Origin: Albugo candida
Lineage: Eukaryota; Oomycota; Peronosporomycetes; Albuginales; Albuginaceae
DNA length: 64,000 nucleotides
Direction: 5' to 3'
NCBI GenBank assembly: GCA_905220665.1
Contig: CAJNAR010000155.1
Coordinates: 558,001 to 622,000, forward strand
In this document: one piece after another, positions 1 to 13,737 of the stretch
Position numbering within the stretch: the first letter of the stretch is position 1
How the letters are laid out: every line of letters begins with the position of its first letter
The notes under the pieces: generated by a model
Database searches by the model: none
Seen by the model: only the letters and a program-made list of their open reading frames with translations
What the model was told of the DNA's origin: nothing
Position numbers and translations under genes: made by a program

Positions 1-3000
1 TGACTTGCAATCGAGTCGCACTCAATTTTCCCTTCGCGCGACTTCCATTTAATCGTCCTCTTATTCGTCGAAAGTGATAGTAATTTGCAAAGGTAGTTGT
101 ATACATATATAGCGCAACATCAATTCAGATGTTCGAGATTTCGTCCAACGGACTTCGAAATCAGTGGCCTGTGCATTCCAATTCTCCTAACGTGTAGGAT
201 ACATGGAAGTTATCTTATCACTTCGCTTGTAACACCGGCTCTAAATTTGGGCTGAAATGTCGCGCGGCAGTCTTATGCGTGATACGTTTGGATACGTTTG
301 ACTTCAAGTTGATGAAAATCTCGCTGGAGGCTCTACTTCCATAAGTTTTATGACTAGTAAACTTTAAGGAGGAAACTGACTACATAGGTGAGAATGAGGC
401 CGACGACCACGCTTGGATGTTCTGAATGCCATGCACGTCTACACTATTTAAGGAAAGTATCTCCAGATAAAACCACGATAAGACTGAACCATATTGCCAC
501 AAGATTTCAGGGGAGATTCTGTTAGAGACAAAATACGAATTTGCTTAGTTACCTACTATCTAACCTTTCTCGTTTCACGACCATCACTTCCACGACCACC
601 TCTAGCGTCTTATGCCGTACAGATTCCGAGAGTGGGAGCCAAAGTTTGCATGTTGTTGCAATTACAATACATCTCCTCGGTTATCCTGAATCAGTCCTCT
701 TTCCCTATCCAAATGAGACAGTTCGAACAACATGGTATGAAATGGGTAATAGCCTTGGTGAGCAGATGGGCTATCATGAGCCCCGACCCTACGTACTCCA
801 GTCTCACTATCACTTCTCAAGGTCCGGTATAAAATTCACACGAAGGTCCACATGCTTCTCGCAATTCATACTATGTTGCGACTCTATATTGTCGGAAGTC
901 GAACGTGTTGCGTCGCCGTTTTGGCTTCCCGAAAGTCATACGTGATGTAGCGATTAGCACCAGTCGTTACTCTCGAAGCGAGTCGCTGAGTTCGGGCATC
1001 TTTTACACTGGGGATAGATAGAGGAGAAGTAAGGTGAAGAAGATACAGCGAGGGGCCCGGTCTTTAAGATATACAAAAAACAAATTTTGAGTGTAAAGTG
1101 CCTACCTTGTTACATATATTTTGTATGGTAGCCTGGTTGTTCCTCTTCATGACTAAGGTCTCACTTACGGGAGCCTAATTATCTTAACAGCTCTGGAAAC
1201 TCGAGTAAACCCATTCAAAATCCGACAGTGATTTCAGCTCCTTCTCAATAGTAGAAGTATAACAGGTTTACACGTCGGTTAGTAACCGTACTTATGTGTG
1301 GTACACATTTAGGACGCTTTGGGAGTTGACGCGTGTCAGCCACCGGATATTAGCGCTAGATTAGAAACGTTTAGTGTAAAATACTCTTCTATAAAAAAAA
1401 GTTAGCTCCCCTTCTGATCAATTAGAGACACGTGCCTGGTTAAGGCGTCTCAGATCTTGTACACTTTGTGTTGGTGATTCCCTAAAATCGTTAGGTCCCT
1501 TGAACAAGGACCTTAATCTCTTGAGCTTGTTGACTCGTTGAGTCGAATTCCCTTAACAACTAAATTGCTCGTCGAGCAAATATCCTTCCTCTGAGAAAGA
1601 GCTGTAGCAGCTCCGCAACAATAATCATCACCAAGTACCGAACTTCTTTCTTGCTTATCCACTGCGTAATCGTCACCGCTACAGTTTCTCAGCTCTTCCC
1701 GTGTTGCTTCAGCCACGTTCCCGGCCATCTTTTTGGCGAGTGTCGGTTCGATACGCCGAGAAACTGATCTCCGGCTTGTGTGCCACGACAAAGAAAGTAG
1801 ACTAAACACAAGCGTTTAGAAGTCCCGCACGTTGTTTCTCCACGATCATTATTTTCCGTGCGTACTCGAACTCCACTCCATTTACTGTTCGTATTGCTCG
1901 TCTCTTATAGGGCTGTGCACTCCGTTTTGCTCGCATTCGTGTTACTACAGAAACTCCCCGATGGTATCCTCTTGATATTTCGTGCAACCATCCCCATCTG
2001 AGAATCCCTCCCTCATACCGATGCACTTAGACATCGTTTGCTACTACAGTTGGTTGGTTAGCTACGTTATCGTTTTTTACTAATATGTAACTATCGAAGA
2101 GCACAGTCGAAGTCCTGGCCAGTTCTTCTCTGTTATACTTGACCTTCTTTGTAACTTCCCTACATCCTCAAAACGATCGTTCCAATCGCGCTGACGTTTT
2201 TTTTTACCATGCTGGTGTGTGTCGCAGTGGCTAAAGGGTCATCGACATGTACTTCTAACATGATCCTTTCGTAACTGTAGCTTCAACCTTATTTTTTCTG
2301 ACGCGCTCATCTTCTGCAACTCTCGTTTCGGTAATACCATCTCCTCCGGGGCTATCAGGTAGAGGTCAAGGTTGTTTACTTTATTAGCCTTCACGTACGA
2401 GTTGGCGATACTGCGCATCCTCTCCAAACATCCTTACCTACACGCAAATGACAGTGTCATCTTCAAAGTGCTGACCTCTGCCATGGCTGGAAATGTCAGG
2501 GCGTACTCCAAGCGAAGAGATTTTTATAAACGCTCCAATGCACTATCAGCATCTGTATTCGACTTCTGCACCTATTTGGGTTGTATGAAGTGGCTGTCAT
2601 TGGGCAGATTCACCACCACCTGGGCCACGTTCTCATTGAGGGCACGAAGCGCTTCTTGCCTTGCGTTGACTCAGCTCTAGTTTTGGCCACCTGAATTACT
2701 TGCCTATTCTTTTTTAGCTATCAACCTCATGCACGCGATGCTATGCGTCTTGATCTTGGTCCAACTCTCTTTTCGTGCGCTCCAGCGGCACTTTCTGGGT
2801 TTCCTTCCGTTTCTTTCATCGAGCATAATGATGCTTGCGTGTTCATCCGCTTTTCCGACCCGTGCTTGCTTTTGCCTTTCTTTCGCTCCTCTGCGAGATT
2901 CATTTTTCTGACTCACGTCTCTCTGATCTATCTGTATCTACTCGCTCTAGGTTAAGTGTGCTCGTCATAGTTGACCGTTCGCCCAGTTCTTAGCGCTCCC

Positions 3001-3881
3001 ACGTTCCGTACATGCTGCTTTATAAAGCCTTCTTGTCCTTGGGAATCTGCACGCGTTGGCCCTTCGTCTCTTCAGTTTTTCTCACAACAAAAACCTTTGC
3101 ACTTCTCCCAAAGAATTGTTCTTGCGTCCCGGTAAATGGTCCATATGGAGCCAAACCGCAAGACTTTACCCAAAATCGAGATATTCTGGTGGCTTGCTGC
3201 AAGGAAGCCTTGCGTACCTAAGTTTGCTTTCCGGTACTCCGCATCAGAATATAGGTGGATGAGTCAGAGAAGTCTCTCCAAGCATTGAGTAGTAATAAAC
3301 AAGCAGAACTCATGTTTCGTACCATATTGACAATGGTGCGATTCATGCGTTCCACATAGCGATTTCTAGCCTTGTTTCACGTCCAGTGATTTTTCACGAA
3401 ATCTCGGTATCTATAGAGGAAAGATCCAGAATTTTGTATTTCCCAGTCTCCGTTCGCAGTACTTGTATAGTGCAGAACATCTGTAACCATCAACTATTTT
3501 AGGGGTCGTTCGAGCTGTATCACAGTCAGTAGAATTCAGTTTGATCAAAATCTGGCTCTGTCACAGGAAACTAGAGATAGAAAGCTATAAGATTACAGAG
3601 CAGATTTATGTTTGCTTTATTTTCGGCGAAGAAATGGGATTCTAAAACCGACAGATTTATAGGGATTTGGCTCAAGCAGCATCATTTTGGCCGGACCAAA
3701 AATGAACCCCAAAAATAGAATAGCCAATCCGACGACACCAAATCTTATAGTACCGCTAATCAGATCGCTCAACGTCAAGCTTATCAAGAACGTATATAAT
3801 CACTTAGCACCTGTAAAAACACTCGATCCCCGTTGCTATTTAATTACAGATACACTTTTTTTTAAAGATCATATGTAAAAT
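1..3881. other. Gene-poor stretch, no supportable gene
   Basis: Only short, unrelated open frames of at most 134 codons are present on both strands, with no recognisable domain, no plausible exon chain and no repeat partner in this window. Minus-strand frames at 1513-2427 and 2704-3202 are lysine/arginine-rich and could be eroded retroelement gag, but no zinc knuckle, protease or reverse transcriptase motif could be read. Treated as degenerate intergenic DNA. Confidence 0.4.
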
Positions 3882-6099
3882 TCATTCATTCATTGCCCCA
3901 ATCACGTTGATGTCCATCATGATAGAGTTGGGAACTCGACGGCGGGATCGGTATTTCTTCACGGCGTATTCAGCAGCCTTCCCCGTCAAATCCTTCCGGT
4001 ATACATCCATGTATCGAAAACATTTCTGTGCATGGCGTCGAATGGTTTTGAGAGGGACGGATTCCAGAGCCTTAGAGACTGTGCCAACCAGGCCTTTCCA
4101 GCTGTAGTCGCAGTTTTTGTGAGCATAAACCTTGGCAGCACCCCGGAAGTTCTCAATATAGTTTGACTCACAGTGAAACTTTGGATAAAATATTATCATG
4201 TGTCCAGCAGCAACGATTAGTTCTTCCAACATGCATTTCTGCTTCCTGAAGTCATGTTCGTGTTCAATCGTATTTCTCGCACAGCACATTTTGAGCCAAG
4301 GAACTTGTCATTGCAACGGAGGCGCATTACATCTTTCCACAGTCCTCTCTCAGTTAAAACCACTTTCATTCCCTTTGGCAACCCTGAAAGAGATACAAGG
4401 GTTAAAAACCATAATTCAATGGATAGCATTTCAACTCAATCGCTCCTTCACCTCGAAGAGTAACATCAGGATGAGTTTCAGGGAGACACACCGGATGAAC
4501 TGTGGCATCTTTCATTCTCCCATTGCACATCTTCAGCTGTTTTCCACCTGATCCCAAATTCATTCTTTTCCCGACAAGGGCATCAGTAGCAAAAACACCA
4601 TGGCTTGCAGCATTGTCAAATGCAAAGAGAGCTTCGTATGTGGGGTAATTTGCTTCAAATATTGGAATTGCACGATCTCTCACCTGTTTGAAAGATCTTC
4701 ACAAGTCCACCACCCATCATAATTCTTGCCAGTATGCATAATAACATACGCTTCCTTTGAGTCGCTGGGATGCTCGAGCTCCTTCAAATCACTCAGTGAT
4801 AGGCGACCCCTAACATCAGATAAGAATTCAGTGACATGGATTGATCTTCCAGTGTCTTTTTTTCGAAGTGGTTGCTGACCATCCTGCAGCCATAGATTCT
4901 TCTGACAATCGTGTGCCGCGAAGGTGCTTTCATCGTGTGTTATAAGAATCATCGGCTCGCCCACTGGCCAGATTTCAATCTCCATCTCCTTCCCAGAGAA
5001 AATTGGCCTCTGCACTTCATGATCCGCCATGCGCTTCAAGAAGATACTTCGGTAGTTAAGAACGTCGGGACGTTCATGCCTATCCACGAACATTCCTTTG
5101 CGAGCTTCGGAATACTGTAGTCCCAGTATCTGCATCCATCGGATTGCGTTTTTACCGGAAATCACTTTGGTGCTCCCTGCATTAGGAAGAATTTGATGAT
5201 CAACATGCTCGGTGAATTCAGCAGGGTCGATTTTGAACTTTTTCTGATGGAGATACAATCAAACCCCAGCAGCAACATCTTCATCCATCAAAAGGCTGCA
5301 TGGCTTGACATGTTGGCCTTTCTTGCTGTTCAAAAGATCACCAGTGGCAAGATACATGGCTCCTCAAGTGCGAAGCAATTGACAAAACCATGATCCTTTA
5401 CCGACTGCCGGGGAAAGGACTCCCGAGGCTTGAAGCTTCTAAACAAATGAAGCATCATTGAACTAATGAAATGTCCATACAAAAAACTGACAACCTCAAC
5501 TTACAGGATAGCCTTTTAAAAGGAGAAGGAAGTATGATGCGATAGCAGCCAGTCGTGCACGTTGAGCTTTGTTGGTTGTCTGTTTGGCCTTCTGGTCAAG
5601 TTTCAACATTCCAGCGGCCAGGTGTCCCTCGGTCTTGTCATCAATTTTGTTATCATCCTCATCCTCGTCATCAGTTTGTCTGCTTTCATTCTCATTATCT
5701 GAACCAGCTTGTGCATTCTGAGTGACAAACTGAAAGTATCTCTCGAGTCGGTGAGAACAAATTGCATCATTGCGGTTTTCTGCACGTTTTCGGCGTTGAG
5801 AACGGCTCGAGTTCCCAATGTACCGACCCGGACGGCTCCAAAAAAAGTGTAATATCAGTACGGCAGGGTCTGCTTCATTATCAGTGAAACCCTCAGCCTC
5901 TTCGACCTCAAACTCTGAATCTTCGTCCACTTCTACCTCCATATCAGCAGGCCAAAAAATGGCTAATTGAAATCGGGAGGCTGGTCAAGTTTTCTATCAA
6001 AATTGCTATGGTCGCATATCGTTCTGAAAGTCTCAATTCGAACTTTTTCAATTCCCTAGCCAGTTTCAGCTGCTGTGAACGTTTTGTGGGTGGTGCCAT
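3882..6099 (-). pseudogene. Broken DDE transposase of the type common in fungi and oomycetes
   Basis: The minus strand encodes a transposase-like protein in pieces. The N-terminus starts at the ATG at 6099 (MAPPTKRSQQ). A basic segment with GNSSRSQRRKRAE and an acidic stretch lie at 5500-5940. The core has GKNAIRWMQILGLQYSEARK, a HERPDV motif and an ILITHDEST catalytic-type segment (about 4900). The C-terminal part has FAFDNAASHGVFA (4620), LPKGMKVVLTERGLW (4360), then FYPKFHCESNYIENF with Asn-Tyr-Ile-Glu (about 4180). These blocks match, from memory of the family, the DDE endonucleases of IS630/Tc1-like type widespread in basidiomycetes. A 68-bp GT-AG intron at 4384-4451 joins LRG to LPKGM. 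Damage: in-frame TGA codons near 5265 (before LYLHQKK) and about 5363, and a one-base frame shift near 4685. Introns or further lesions split the part upstream of 5500. No terminal inverted repeats were identified. A second copy lies at 60994-62318. Confidence 0.8.
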
Positions 6100-7485
6100 T
6101 GTGGTGGTAGCGACGGGGTGCAATGATAAATGTAAGGTGAACGCGGAAAAGAAAATAACCAAGAAATATATTATATATAATTTTTTCGACATTGATCTAC
6201 ACTAATCCTGATTGGCTAAAAACCAAGTTTTTGTCAGGTTAAGAGTATAGGCTACATAAAATTAAAATTCCGAATTTGGCCGCGAAAAATCAGGAGTTGA
6301 TGGTTATAGGTGTCTCGCACTATATGGGTCATTCTAACTGCCTCTCAAAGAAGGCTATGAAATACTTGGAGATTGTTCGGGGCTGTCGTTCGTCTTGGCC
6401 GAGAAGACACAACAGTAATTGATACGATAGTCTCCGAAGCGCTCACCATGGACCGGTTCCAAGTTAGTCTTTTTGTATCATTGACCCCATGAGGTCGGAG
6501 TAGAAGCAACCACCGATTACGTCGATCGATGAGCTGTTTTTCGAATTTTTCCTTGTACGGACGATTCTTCGTTTGCTTTTCTTCTACGCTGGCTAATTAA
6601 ATCGCATTTTTATATCCACAGTGGCGATCTCTCAGGCCAGCTCTATCGCTGTCTGGAGACTCGTATTGTTTATCAGGAGCTCAAGATTCTTATGGGATTG
6701 CATCAGCAATCACCGCTGCACATCCTTCCCAATTGCTGCCTCATTTTCGGCCAAAACCGACAGAAGTATATTTGTCCGCGCACCAACAGCACGTGGTTCA
6801 AGTACTAAATTTTTTTTATCTTTATACTTTTTAATATTCGATGTTTAATAGCGCTTGTCCTCTTTCAGTTCTGTGACCGTGTGAGGCTGTCCGTGAAACG
6901 CTATCCCGAGATTTTCCTCAGACAATCCGTAGTAGGGCATGTTTCAGGGCTTTCCACGTAGTACTCGCGATTGATAACAGTAAGAATGGCATCATCACCC
7001 TTGGTTAAACACAAGTATTTGCCCCAGTGCGTGCCATTTTTAGGTGGTGTTAGCACTCCTGTTGAATGCTGGAAGTGTGAAAGCCTTTTCGGTCTGTGGC
7101 AGGTAGTTTGCCGCGCTAAGTAAATACATATTTCCAGATTTAGGACAAATCGTGGCATTATTTGGCCTGTTGATCATCTCCACTGGTAAAATTAAGCTCA
7201 TAGTAAGAGAATTCATATGTGTTAACGATTCGGTACATTGACAAATATTGCTACGAGAAAGTTCACTGGGAGCTATTTAAAAGCTCGATCAAGATAGAGT
7301 CATTGATTGTCGAATTTACTTGTAGATGTCATTCATTTCAAGCATCCTCCAATAAAAGGATAGAAAGTCTGCCGGATGTACTACCGTTCATAGAATATGA
7401 GAAAGCTTGAATCATAACGGAAACTCACTAGAGGCAAATTAATAAAGTTTGCAACGTATTGCTCCAAGTAGTGAGAAATTGCTAT
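6100..7485. other. Intergenic, no supportable gene
   Basis: Only short frames. A minus-strand frame at 6901-7158 (85 codons, several Cys/His, e.g. HRPKRLSHFQHS) has coding-like composition, but neither domain nor flanking exons could be recognised. It may be transposon debris between the DDE element and the Copia element. Confidence 0.35.
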
Positions 7486-7490
7486 ACTTT

Positions 7491-7706
7491 TGTTGAAAAG
7501 AAATGGACCCTCGCTGGGTTCGAGACACATCAGGCATCCGGTTTCACGGTATACTCATGACATGGGTGGTACGTCAGGCATAGGGACGGTACGCACCAGG
7601 TCAGGCTACGTGTAGAGAAAGGTCGAGTAGAGAAATAAAGATAATATACTCACTTCGGCAGGTACCACCAATCAAGTACCTTACCCTTCATTTTGGTAAA
7701 TTGATA
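7491..7706 (+). repeat. 5' LTR of Copia element
   Basis: 216-bp direct repeat of 11511-11723, starting TGTTGAAAAG. It contains the shared core CCCTCGCTGGGTTCGAGACA and ends TTGATA, with the terminal CA changed to TA. The sequence just downstream (GGTTATGACCC) is where a primer binding site would lie, but the priming tRNA was not identified. Confidence 0.92.
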
Positions 7707-7773
7707 GGTTATGACCCAATGGATCAAACTGCTCTGAATCAATCCCAAGTGACGCGCACGTCCCAATACGACG

Positions 7774-10700
7774 AAGGCTGATGTAATTGATGACGGAGAT
7801 GAAGGGGGACATCGGAGCTCGCCTCAACAGGCTAGAAGCTCGGAAGGTTGAGGGTGATCAAGCATCTGTCGTGTCTGCAGGAAGCGACAACTTTTTTGCT
7901 TACGCGGAGGTGCTCACTGGACTCGATCGTATCATGACGTTGGCCTCTCTTAAAGACGAAGTCACGCCAAGGCCATAGCAACAGCATCCAGCAGGAAATA
8001 GGCAACAAAGGCACCTGGAGCGAGATTGGTACTAGTAATACACGCACAGCCGTCACAAGAAGCCGCATACAGACAGGCACAAGCACCAACGTACCTTGCT
8101 GCCCAAGGCAGCCGCGATCAGAGATGCGAAGTTGGCAATTGAGAGCCTCGAGGGCAAGGAAGTGTACCCTGGTTTTGGTGCTGAATCTGCTCCTTGGGGG
8201 AGAGATTTCTTCGCCAGGTTCGAATTGCGGAAGAACTCAGTGAGTGACTATGGTCTGAAGGCATTAAGCTGGACGTTCTTGGAAGGTACTTGACTGGCAA
8301 GGCTGGTCAACACTTCCCAAGACAGGTGGATACCTGGTACGTTGAGAACCCACAAGTGTGGTATTCAATGGACCGAATGAATTTTATGTTCGGCCCCAAG
8401 ATTTCAAGATCCCAGGCATTCAAGCTCTTTGCGTCGAAGAAGAAAGATTCAGTTTCATGGAATGATCACATGATATTTATGATGGCTGTGATTGATGTTG
8501 TTGGTGGTGCACCAGATCAAGTACTCGAGAATATTGCCAAGTGTGCCTGCTCGTCAAACTCATTCCAAGTAGTTATGCTAGCGCGCCTAAATCCGCAGCG
8601 TGATGACTATGTGAGACAAGCACTTTGCCCTTATTTATGATGCTACAACCAGCTTTGGATGCAAGCCAACGTTAGCCGTTGTCAAGAACTAGGTAGATGT
8701 GGAACGGCGACGCAAAACATGGCGCGATAGCAAGAAGCCAGTTACTTGCTTTCAGTGTGGCAAGGAAGTTCATTACAAGCGCGATTGCCCAAGCGAACGG
8801 AGGAGTAATTTTACGATGGCTGTCGCAGATAGTATGGACTCCGAATTCCTTTGCATTCTCGACAGTCCGTCAAGTCGTCACTTAGTGACAACGGCAGGGC
8901 AGCTCCATGATGCAGAATAGTGCGATGTAGAGTGCATGTTCCCATACGGAGAGCATGCGGATGCAACTTAAGGGAAGCACTAAGGTCATGGCTTGCGTTG
9001 ATGATGAAGCTCGCAAAGTCAAGCTACCTGAAGTATATTACGCAGAGAAGCTCCTGTGGAATATGATGTCGTACGTAAAGATTGAAGAGATGGAGTACGA
9101 GCTATTCTACGACGGACACAAACGTTACGTTGTCCTTCGCAGTGATGGATGGAAAGGTTTTGGTGTCGAAAAGGGTACGAACAATGTATTAATGGTGAAA
9201 ATTGTCGAGAATGAAATGAGGAAAGCCAAATATCACGTTGCCATGGCACCCGATGAAGAAACTAGTTCGCCAGAGCCAGATTTACAATCAGGCAGTCTGC
9301 TGTATTTCCACCTTCGCTTCGCTCACCTGTAGTACGACACAATTGAGCGCATGGCACGTGACTCTGAGAGTGGAATCCGTCTTACGAATGAGTAAAGACC
9401 GACGTGTGCTACATGTGCTCATGGCAAACAAAAACTCAACACACAGTCGCAGATGGTATACGGCTCACCGTGTACTGCTATCCAGACGCCAAAGCATAAA
9501 GCACTTCATCGACGCGGGGAGTAGGGTATCATTATCGGGAAGAACGATGAGATTAAAGGTCACCGTGTACTATTTACGAGGACCTGGTGGTACGTACCAC
9601 GCAGCACATTCAGAATATCAAGAGTTTGAGCGAGGAAGCATATGCACAGCTTATCCGTAAGAAATCAGTGAGGGATTTGAGGGAGAAATTAGCGATGAGT
9701 AGCCTACCAGTACAAGTAACGATGCTTGACTTCGGGAGGAGCCGCGCAAGGAACATATCAAGAGAAAAGTTCGTGGGAAACGTGGCGGTCAAGGAAGTAG
9801 TTTTGCAATAGGCCGTGTCGATGGACCACTAGATCATGGTCCAGACATGGTTATAGTCACGCATTACGGTGGGATGAAGACTCCATCGCGTGAGATAGTT
9901 GGGGCGGTTTATCACGAAGATACAAAGAACTAGAATGCTGCAATGAAAAGAGACAAAAATGAATAATGGAAGCGTGCAGCAAAACCGGAACTGGATTCAC
10001 TGATCGCGAATAGCACATGGAAGCTGGTCACATGCACTGATCAAATGCGCCCACTTCACACGAAATGGGTCTTTAAGACGAACAATAAATTGCGGATGGT
10101 GATGTTGAACGCTACAAGACACGCATGGTAGCATGCGCTAATGAGCAGTCATATGGAGATAATTATACCATGACATTTGCCTCTGTCATGGACATGACCA
10201 AAAGCTAAGTTATCCTGGCATTATCAGAAATTTGGGGCGTACCAGCGAGACATGGCGATGTGCCAAATTCATATGTCAAGGCGCCTCCGGAACCAGATAT
10301 AGACATATTTTTCTATGTCCCACAGGGTATGATTGTGGAAGAAGAGGAGCTTCAGAGACTTATTGTGCAGCGAATCGGAGAGGTGGTTCTACAGCTTCAG
10401 CGCAGTCTCTATCGCATGAAGCAAGCAGGGCGGCTTTAGGCAAAACTATTGCATACTGAATTGTTGCAATCGGGGTTTGGGCAATGTGTCATAGACACAT
10501 GTACAAAGCTGACGGCTACGGTCAAAATGTCTTGGTCTGTCGTAGGTGTGTATGTCGATGACTTACTAGTGAAGGGAAGATCGAAGAAGCAAGTTGACGA
10601 AGTATTCAAAATTTTAGCAAGGTTGCAGATAAAGTACCTTGGAATTGTGAAAAAGGATCTGGTTATGATAATTTCTCAAGCGTCTATCGACGAAATGATT

Positions 10701-11460
10701 TCGAAGTTTGGGCCCCAAGATGCACATTTTTAACCACCTCGATTGGACTTGATTATGGCAACGATTTGCGCGAGGTAGACCCACTGCTTCCTAATTAGAA
10801 TATGCATGGATCTGCATCGGTGCAGAATTTTCCAGTCGCTGTGGGCTCACTACTATGTCTAGCACGGTGCACGCGCCCCTGACATAGCTTATGCGGTACA
10901 CCGAGCAAGTCGCCTAACACATGCACCAACTATATATGACTGGCAGCTGGCTAGGCAAATTGCACAGTACCTAAAGGGAACCAAGAACCTAAGCTCCGGC
11001 TTAAACATGAGGAAACTGTAGAAATCGCTACGGTTGAGCTTACAAGCAGCAGTGACGCTGATTTTGCTTGTTATAAAGTCGACCGCAAATCTATCAGCGG
11101 TGGGATATATTGCATGAATGGCATGTTTGTTGGAGGGAATTGCCGCAAGAAGACAGCCGTAGCACTATCCACCATGAAAGCAGAGTTCGCTTCGGCTATA
11201 CACGCAGGACAGAAATTATTGGGGTTATGTGAGCTACTTGCTGAATTGGATTTCAAGTTTGCATTGCCGATGACTATGGAGATGTATATCAAGCGGCAAT
11301 CTGTCAATCGGAAAATGAATCAAGCTGAAATTTCTTAGGGATTATGCTAAGAAAGGTCTGTGTTCATCCGTTACGAAACGATGGCTGCTGACCTGCTAAC
11401 GAGAGCCTTCAGCACTGTCCGGTTGCGAGACCTGATAAAACTGTGCTCGCTAGGTCAAGG
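7774..11460 (+). pseudogene. Copia gag-pol, multiply broken
   Basis: Readable blocks in order: gag N-terminus (8096-8293, AIRDAKLAIESLEGKEVYPG), gag body (8290-8640), CCHC zinc knuckle CFQCGKEVHYKRDC (about 8750), degraded protease site CILDSPSSRHLV (about 8855), gag-pre-integrase LLYFHLRFAHL (about 9300), integrase pieces (9400-9800), reverse transcriptase start NSTWKLVTC with KWVFKT (about 10010-10080), catalytic YVDDLLV (about 10550) and RNase H with GGIYCMNGMF and KTAVALSTMKAEFA (11100-11200). Successive blocks fall in different frames or are separated by stops, so no functional polyprotein can be made. The protease site reads D-S-P instead of the usual D-S-G/D-T-G. Confidence 0.88.
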
Positions 11461-11510
11461 AATGGAACGTGGTGGCGGTGATACGTGCACGCGACGCCGT
11501 GAGGGAGGAG

Positions 11511-11723
11511 TGTTGTAAAGAGATGTACCCTCGCTGGGTTCGAGACACAGCAGGCATCCAGTTTCGCGTATTCACGACGTGGGTTGTCCGTCAGGGAAAG
11601 AGACGATACGCACCAGGTCAGGCTACGTGTAGAGAAAGATCGAGTAGAGAAATAAGGATAATATACTCACTTCGGCAGCTACAATCAATCAAGTAGCTTA
11701 CCCTTCCTTTTGGTAAATTGACA
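11511..11723 (+). repeat. 3' LTR of Copia element
   Basis: 213-bp direct repeat of 7491-7706, with terminal TG...CA intact (TGTTGTAAAG ... AATTGACA). It is preceded by the polypurine tract at 11501-11510 and followed by the target duplication ACTTT. Confidence 0.93.
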
Positions 11724-11728
11724 ACTTT

Positions 11729-13737
11729 ATTGGGGGCTCGATCGGCTGTAAACTCTCTGAAACAGTGTATGCATTGTGATAATGCTGCTTCTCACATTAT
11801 AAAGCATCATAAGACACTTGGCCCGCTCAGCGAAGCGCACGATATCGTGGAGGAGAAGGTTTTTTCCCTCACCATTACAAAGTTTGCTTGAGGTCAAGAG
11901 ACAACACTAATGGTTGAATCAATTTCGTTTAAGATTTTTCAGCTCAGTAAACACTCTAATGCTCTGCGCAGGAGTGCCTTTGGTTGCGAAATTATGCATT
12001 ACTCCGGTGTTGAATGCTCCAGCCATCAGCTCTTAAGGAATCACATCCCCTTCTACGTCTTCATCTTAAGGATTGTTCTCTTGAACTTACGGTTCCTGCA
12101 GAAGCGAATGTTTAAGACCAAAACACCGCTGATCAATCCCCGTTACAGCTTTATTTCGTCAAACGACCTGCATTTACTTTCTGGTGTCTGGTCCGCATGA
12201 AAAGCGCACGCCACCATGCTGATGTGAGGGCGTCTGGGGATACATTTGTAATTGGATACTGTTTTGTCTAGTGCAGGATATAGAGCCCCATTCATTCGAC
12301 ATTTGCAGCTTCGTTTAAATATGCCTGGCTGACACAAAAGTGAGTATCCAGCAATATCCGGGAAACCTTCTTTATGATAGGTGTGATGTCACCACCTCCC
12401 TGGATAGAGACTCCCCAATAGGTGAAGCAAAAATTCTTGGCTTTATCTTACCCTCACCGCGTCATTCTTGCGACGCCTATATGCGTTTCACACCCACAGT
12501 GAGGATCGTGAGCATGTGCAAAATCTTGTCCTGCATACCCATTATTCCATCCGTGTTGACTTCTTCTTTTTCTTCATTCTTGGCTGTTCTTTCGCGATTG
12601 TCGGCATTCCTTGCCTTCTCGCGGCCATCTCCCGCGTCGATAGCATTCACTGCTGGGGCCGTAATCTGTTGATTTTTAAGATTCAAATCTCAAAAACTAA
12701 AGTAAGCATAAGTTTAGCCACCTCGTTTCTATACTTTTTCTCTTCTGCGACCCACGCTTCCCATGATGGTCAGTGGCTTACGCAGCACCGATTTGAGAGC
12801 GGTTAGCCGAAAATATGCATTCCCGTCGAATTCCGATAGATTCATACTCGGCCGTGCCTTTGTGGTGTCTGCACACATTGAAGCAAGTATGGTTCGTGAA
12901 AAATTATACATTCGCCTTCACTGGAAAGGCTGATTCTTGACGTTCGACTCGGTGTAGTTGAGTCGACCTGCTGTCAGGTGAGTAAACTACGCACTCCATT
13001 TGAAAATAACAAAGCTGGTTTAACTATTTCTTGATAAAATTACGGTTACTATATGTGACTTGAATCTCAGGACGTAATAATATTAAGTCTATTCAGCTCT
13101 TCTTTCAATTTGATGCACTAGAATTGATGTCGTCCTCAACTTGCATCATCATTCTCATAACTGCCGTAAATCTCATAGCTGCCGAAACCTTAGTGTAGTA
13201 AACACCTTTGATTGTCGGCGTATATCTTCGGGGTATGCACGTGCCTCGGTGCGATTACTTGTCGGACCATGTATGCCTGTTGTACTTTAGGTGCACTGTG
13301 TTGTGTTTGACCTCTATTGACGTACTGATAGCCACGTGATATATCATTCACAGTATCGTTGCCTCTTCGTCGTAACTCCTAACTATCTGAACAATTTACT
13401 TGATCCAGTTAACTTTTTCACCGCCGTTCTACAAACCCTACTTTCAAAGTCGATAATGAGACTGGATTCTGCCTCTTGCGCTTACAGCTAATTGGCATTC
13501 GATAAAAAGGAATGCTGTATATGGAATGCGCTTTCTCGTTACATGATCTGCCGCATTATCACCGTAATATGCATCTCATAGCGCTTTTCCATCGTCAGAA
13601 TGCTGCAACTTTGCAATCAAAACGTTTTGAGGGATTTCTCGGGGCACGGTGCGCACTTAGCACCGAGATGAAATCTCAACAATTTCTACCTTTCTATATT
13701 TCACTACTCTAATACCCAGCGCCCAACTCACTGCTGA
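11729..13737. other. Intergenic, no supportable gene
   Basis: Frames up to 112 codons on both strands without recognisable domains. A minus-strand frame at 12477-12686 is rich in Lys/Glu/Asn/Arg and could be gag debris, but nothing confirms it. Confidence 0.35.

Larger units (their letters stand above)
7491..11723 (+). mobile_element. Complete but decayed Copia LTR retrotransposon
   Basis: The element is bounded by direct LTRs (7491-7706 and 11511-11723) that both begin TGTTG. The 3' LTR ends ACA; the 5' copy has mutated to ATA. It is flanked by a perfect 5-bp target duplication ACTTT at 7486-7490 and 11724-11728. A purine run GAGGGAGGAG directly precedes the 3' LTR as the polypurine tract. 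Internal order is gag, zinc knuckle, protease, integrase, reverse transcriptase, RNase H, which defines Copia (Pseudoviridae). The LTRs differ by about 22 substitutions and two small gaps in 213 bp (about 90% identical), so the insertion is old. The coding region is full of stops and frame shifts. Confidence 0.93.

Noticed and set aside
1513..3202. Minus-strand open frames as a retroelement gag gene
   Set aside because: Charged composition is suggestive, but no zinc knuckle, no neighbouring pol and no LTR were found.
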